From contig JAEOTS010000099.1 of assembly GCA_016839745.1 (NCBI GenBank), positions 1-36,280 on the forward strand: a stretch of 36,280 bases of DNA, in the 5' to 3' direction. Positions within the stretch are counted from its first letter, which is position 1; each line of letters begins with the position of its first letter. A model generated the notes under the pieces. The model was not told the DNA's origin and searched no databases. It saw nothing but the letters and a program-made list of their open reading frames with translations. Positions 33,530-36,280 of the stretch are shown piece after piece. The position numbers and the translations under genes were made by a program. Origin of the DNA: Promethearchaeota archaeon (GTDB taxonomy: Archaea > Asgardarchaeota > Lokiarchaeia > Sigyniarchaeales > SOKP01).

Positions 33530-33889
33530 GTGAGTCGTAGAAAAAAGTCCGGTAATGGTAGGATTTCTAAACTATCTTTATTTCTTATAGTGATTTCCCT
33601 CTTTGTTTTGCTTGTCTTTCCTTTTTTTGGGGATTTCATAAGAGGTACGATTAGTATGGGTTTAGCCCCCCTTCAGAGCGTAGGATCGACTCTTCTGTGG
33701 ATTGGCATACTAGTAGTGGTGGTGGGTGTTGGCATGATGCTTCCGCTAGGCGAAGGCAAGTCATTTGGTAGTAAGCGTTCGTTAAAACTTGTATTAGTGG
33801 GTATCATATTAATTGTGATAGGATTGTTCCTTGAAAATCCCCTAAGCCTGTTCTCCGAGGGCGGTGGGGCCAGTTTAGGTTATCATTAA
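33530..33889 (+). CDS. Small membrane protein
   Basis: The protein has 119 residues with a GTG start at 33530, supported by AGAGGT about 6 bases upstream. The N-terminus is basic (SRRKKSGNGR). Three hydrophobic helices lie at about 14-32, 51-71 and 85-102. The tail is Gly-rich (SEGGGASLGYH). No family is recognised. The stop overlaps that of the convergent 72-residue membrane protein by 3 bases. Confidence 0.7.
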   Translation: MSRRKKSGNGRISKLSLFLIVISLFVLLVFPFFGDFIRGTISMGLAPLQSVGSTLLWIGILVVVVGVGMMLPLGEGKSFGSKRSLKLVLVGIILIVIGLFLENPLSLFSEGGGASLGYH

Positions 33890-34104
33890 AACCGAAAATA
33901 CTTAATCCCTGTAGTTACACCAAAGAGAACAAGAAATACCACACTAACAAGTAAGATTTTTAATCCCTTGGTTTTAAAGGGTCTTGACCCAAAAAATAAC
34001 ATATATCCTCCCAAAATTACACCAAATATACCAACGAGGGAACCCAGAGCCATAAGAAACTCAAAACCAGCAAGTACATCCGATAAATACGATCCAGCAT
34101 CCAT
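33886..34104 (-). CDS. Small two-helix membrane protein
   Basis: The protein has 72 residues with hydrophobic helices at about 14-38 (FEFLMALGSLVGIFGVILGG) and 48-66 (LKILLVSVVFLVLFGVTTG), joined by a basic loop (GSRPFKTKG). The C-terminus is KYFRF. No family is recognised. It overlaps the convergent 119-residue gene at the stops. The 91 bases upstream are AT-rich with TATA-like runs but nothing distinctive. Confidence 0.6.
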   Translation of the reverse strand: MDAGSYLSDVLAGFEFLMALGSLVGIFGVILGGYMLFFGSRPFKTKGLKILLVSVVFLVLFGVTTGIKYFRF

Positions 34105-34195
34105 TTCTGATCAAAATTACTAAGTCCTTTGATCGCCTTATAAACTGAATCTATTTAAAAGAAAATTATCAGATGATTATTACAGATATTATATT

Positions 34196-34801
34196 TTAGA
34201 GAAATAATGGTAGGCATGTAGTAAATCCCATTAATAATCCTACTACAATGCCCATTATTAAAGAAACTATTGACTTTTTTGATATCTGGCCTTGTTTATT
34301 TATTATCTGCCATAAACTTAATGTAATCGTCAATAGAGCCATAAAGGACGCGATAGCTACCCCGTAGTAAATAGTTTTTTCGTAAGGATAAGTAGCTTTA
34401 CTAATATCTGAAACATTATTAAGCGCGAAGGGATCGATCTCTAATGGGGTGAAAAAGTTAAAAATAAATCGATCTGGTAATGGATCCAAAACAACTAGCA
34501 AGAAGTATGTGAACCAATCGAGTAGAATTCCAAACGCGAAAACGATGTAGAAAGTCCCTAGAATTAGACGAGGCTTCGTCATCGGATTATCTGACAATTT
34601 TTCCTCCTTACTATACCTTATCCGTTCTAAAATGAACTTTCCTCTCAGGGCAAATAAAGTTAAAATTCCGATAATGAGCAGAATTCCAAAGAACACATAC
34701 TTCAAATACCCAAATAATAATTCTATAAATGAATTAATAGAAATAAACACATCATCAAAGTTAGGCAATGGGAAAATACTATTGAAACTTCGTGAGATCA
34801 T
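34196..34801 (-). CDS. Membrane protein, four helices
   Basis: The start is uncertain. TTG 34819, ATG 34807 and ATG 34801 are all in frame, and the last has GAGGT at the best spacing (7 bases). From 34801 it has 201 residues with four hydrophobic segments: YVFFGILLIIGILTLFAL, LILGTFYIVFAFGILLDW, YGVAIASFMALLTITLSLW and SIVSLIMGIVVGLLMGFTTC. A short external loop between the second and third carries DPLPDRFIFNFFTPLEIDP. No family is recognised. It is the middle of a run of minus-strand membrane protein genes (35904 down to 34196). Confidence 0.7.
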   Translation of the reverse strand: MISRSFNSIFPLPNFDDVFISINSFIELLFGYLKYVFFGILLIIGILTLFALRGKFILERIRYSKEEKLSDNPMTKPRLILGTFYIVFAFGILLDWFTYFLLVVLDPLPDRFIFNFFTPLEIDPFALNNVSDISKATYPYEKTIYYGVAIASFMALLTITLSLWQIINKQGQISKKSIVSLIMGIVVGLLMGFTTCLPLFL

Positions 34802-34833
34802 TAACATTACCTCTAACAATACCTATTTAAATT

Positions 34834-35217
34834 CTACAAATTACTTTCCTTTTTCGTTGCTAGACTTTTTATGGAGGTTCTAGCTTGCCTAATAATTGTG
34901 TATTCGTATAATACAGCGCATACAACTAATAACAGAGAATATACATTGCTTAGAACAACATTAAAAAACGGAACTTCAAAAATATCTAAAAAAAGATAAG
35001 GAATGGAAATGAGAATAAAAATGCTGGCGCTGGATATCAAAAGAAACCTATTAACTACGATCCACATTGAAACCTTATAATTCTTATGCTGAAAGATATA
35101 GACAATCCCGTTTAAAATGCACAATCCTATTAGCCAACCAAGAAATACCAGGTAAAAGAGCTCTGAATCTAAATACCTAATCATTAACTTATTTTTATAA
35201 CGCGACCATAAAAACAC
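34834..35217 (-). CDS. Membrane protein, four helices
   Basis: The protein has 127 residues with hydrophobic segments at about 20-42, 51-72, 78-95 and 97-112 and a basic C-terminal end (RQARTSIKSLATKKESNL). AGGTG lies 5 bases before ATG 35217, which supports that start over the ATG at 35184. The gap to the next gene downstream is only 14 to 32 bases depending on its start, so they are likely co-transcribed. No family is recognised. Confidence 0.65.
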   Translation of the reverse strand: MFLWSRYKNKLMIRYLDSELFYLVFLGWLIGLCILNGIVYIFQHKNYKVSMWIVVNRFLLISSASIFILISIPYLFLDIFEVPFFNVVLSNVYSLLLVVCAVLYEYTIIRQARTSIKSLATKKESNL

Positions 35218-35298
35218 CTACTTTTTTCGACATATCGATTTATGTTATGAAAAACTCTTTTTTTCTCTTTTTCACCAAAAATAAAAAATAAGCTATTA

Positions 35299-35904
35299 TT
35301 AATTTTCTTTAAGTAAACCTAAAATGCCTGAGAAAATGGCGAACCCTCCTGCTAAAAAGGCTAGAATTAATCCAACTGGAACCACTGTAGTTAAAACGGA
35401 CGGATACTGTGGTGGAATTATATAATTTAGTAGAAAAATATTGGTAATAATAAGGATAGCCCCTAATATAATTAAAATAATATTTCTTTTTTTTATGGTG
35501 TCTACATCAAGGCTTTTTGAGTTTTTCTCGACATTAGCGATATTAAAAATCGGTACAAAGAGAATTATGTGGATTATTGCAAAAATTAACACGCTATAAT
35601 GGACGTTGTAATTAAATCCAAATGATAATAACCACCAATACCCCCCAATACTTTGGCTAGGGGGCCCAATAATCAAATAATGAACAAATTGATAAGGAAG
35701 CACTAATGTGGCGGCTATAAAAATAGCAACTGTAAAATTTAATTTCCAAAAATACTTTTTTCTTTTAACCTGATCTGGTTTAAACGCAACTTCTTGGCTG
35801 ATACTATTAATACCTTGTTCTTTTACTAATTGAGCACCACAGGAATGGCACCATTCCCAATATGGCTTAATTGTATTATTACACTCGGGACAAAACATAG
35901 TCAT
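35299..35904 (-). CDS. Zinc-ribbon membrane protein
   Basis: The protein has 201 residues. The N-terminus is a zinc ribbon with C5-x2-C8 and C19-x2-C22 (FCPECNN...WCHSCGAQ), then a basic linker (KPDQVKRKKYFWK). Four hydrophobic segments follow, at about 55-78, 98-120, 139-160 and 172-196. Small ribbon-plus-membrane proteins of this design are common in Asgard genomes, and their function is not known. The start is MTMF, within 74 bases of the end of the next upstream gene. Confidence 0.75.
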   Translation of the reverse strand: MTMFCPECNNTIKPYWEWCHSCGAQLVKEQGINSISQEVAFKPDQVKRKKYFWKLNFTVAIFIAATLVLPYQFVHYLIIGPPSQSIGGYWWLLSFGFNYNVHYSVLIFAIIHIILFVPIFNIANVEKNSKSLDVDTIKKRNIILIILGAILIITNIFLLNYIIPPQYPSVLTTVVPVGLILAFLAGGFAIFSGILGLLKEN

Positions 35905-35978
35905 TACTCTTTATCAAATATAAGTCAATTGAAGATATATTGAGTAATGATTAGTTCTTTGGTATTTAAAAGTTGTTA

Positions 35979-36280
35979 TTAACCGGAAAAATACTTTCTC
36001 CTGATCGCAATTATAGTAACGAGCGAGAATGCACCAAGCAAGATGATCAAGTTGTATCCAGGAATAGTCGGTGGTTCAGGGGATTCTTTTTCTGGCTCTA
36101 GAGTGTCTTTCCAAACAGTTCGAGTACCACAACCGATATTATCATTTTTTTAACCTAAAAATTACATAACAATTAATAGTCATACCAGTTCCAGCAAAAG
36201 AAATATTAAATACTTCGTAATTTGGGTTTTCAAACCTAAACTGTTCTATTTTTTCATTTACATTCTTCCACTTACAATAC
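35979..36280 (-). pseudogene. Surface protein with C-terminal PGY anchor, 3' part, frame broken at A7 (5' partial)
   Basis: From the right edge the minus-strand frame reads a beta-rich secreted sequence (VNEKIEQFRFENPNYEVFN, ISFAGTGMTINCYVIFRLKK) and then meets TGA just after a run of seven A (plus-strand T at 36145-36151). Removing one A lets it continue as RLKNDNIGCGTRTVWKDTLE, then the Pro/Glu linker EPEKESPEPPT and IPGYNLIILLGAFSLVTIIA with a basic end, IRRKYFSG-stop (35979). The ending is a PGF/PGY-type sorting signal: a Pro-Gly-Tyr motif, one membrane helix and basic residues, as in the CTERM anchors described for archaeal surface proteins. The break may be a sequencing error, a true mutation or slippage. 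Confidence 0.7.

Noticed and set aside
1..36280. CRISPR array, insertion sequence or integrase
   Set aside because: No regularly spaced direct repeats and no transposase or integrase motifs were seen on either strand.

Overview
The window looks like a piece of an AT-rich archaeal chromosome, most likely an Asgard archaeon of the Lokiarchaeia type. The evidence is archaeal TATA-box promoters with short or absent leaders, a TFIIB-like factor, F420 genes, a two-radical-SAM plus LplA lipoate locus of archaeal type, many membrane proteins with zinc ribbons, a surface protein ending in a PGY-type C-terminal anchor, and a giant helical-repeat protein with an N-terminal domain (EFWGHCSNLQ, RLLHRSIAFSLLKKL) that I associate with Lokiarchaeia. 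No rRNA, convincing tRNA, CRISPR array or insertion sequence was found. All assignments are from reading motifs, not from database searches.

Layout. 1-7688 (+): a MoxR/DUF58 cluster. It holds a truncated secreted protein with a cytosolic DUF4129-like tail, a free-standing copy of that tail, a DUF4350-like membrane protein, the MoxR AAA+ ATPase, a DUF58/VWA protein and a multi-pass membrane protein. 7707-12938 (-): a compact five-gene operon joining lipoate assembly (two radical SAM proteins around LplA) to coenzyme F420 synthesis (a CofE-nitroreductase fusion like FbiB, then CofD). 13052-17424: a candidate defence or conflict island. On the minus strand are a DUF3800 protein, a TOPRIM-like nuclease, a two-helix membrane peptide and a GIY-YIG nuclease. 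Divergently transcribed is a CARF-like/winged-helix regulator, with an inverted repeat between the two transcription units. 17425-17940: a 516-base gap rich in palindromes, including a GC-rich hairpin followed by a T tract. 17941-20721 (+): a leucyl-tRNA synthetase of bacterial type.

20723-27249 (-): a three-gene run of an M50-like membrane metalloprotease, a HerA/FtsK-family ATPase and a 1264-residue protein. The last has a very acidic N-terminus, helix-turn-helix-like repeats and a Hint/LAGLIDADG (intein-like) C-terminus. 27401-31492 (+): a 1363-residue solenoid of two alternating helical repeat types. 31489-32385 (-): a divergent TFIIB paralogue, sharing a two-TATA intergenic region with a zinc-ribbon membrane protein. 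32850-36280: small membrane proteins on both strands, ending in a surface protein with a C-terminal anchor whose frame is broken at a run of seven A.

The best candidates for something undescribed are the CARF/TOPRIM/DUF3800/GIY-YIG island, the protease-HerA-Hint triplet, and the structured intergenic region before leuS.
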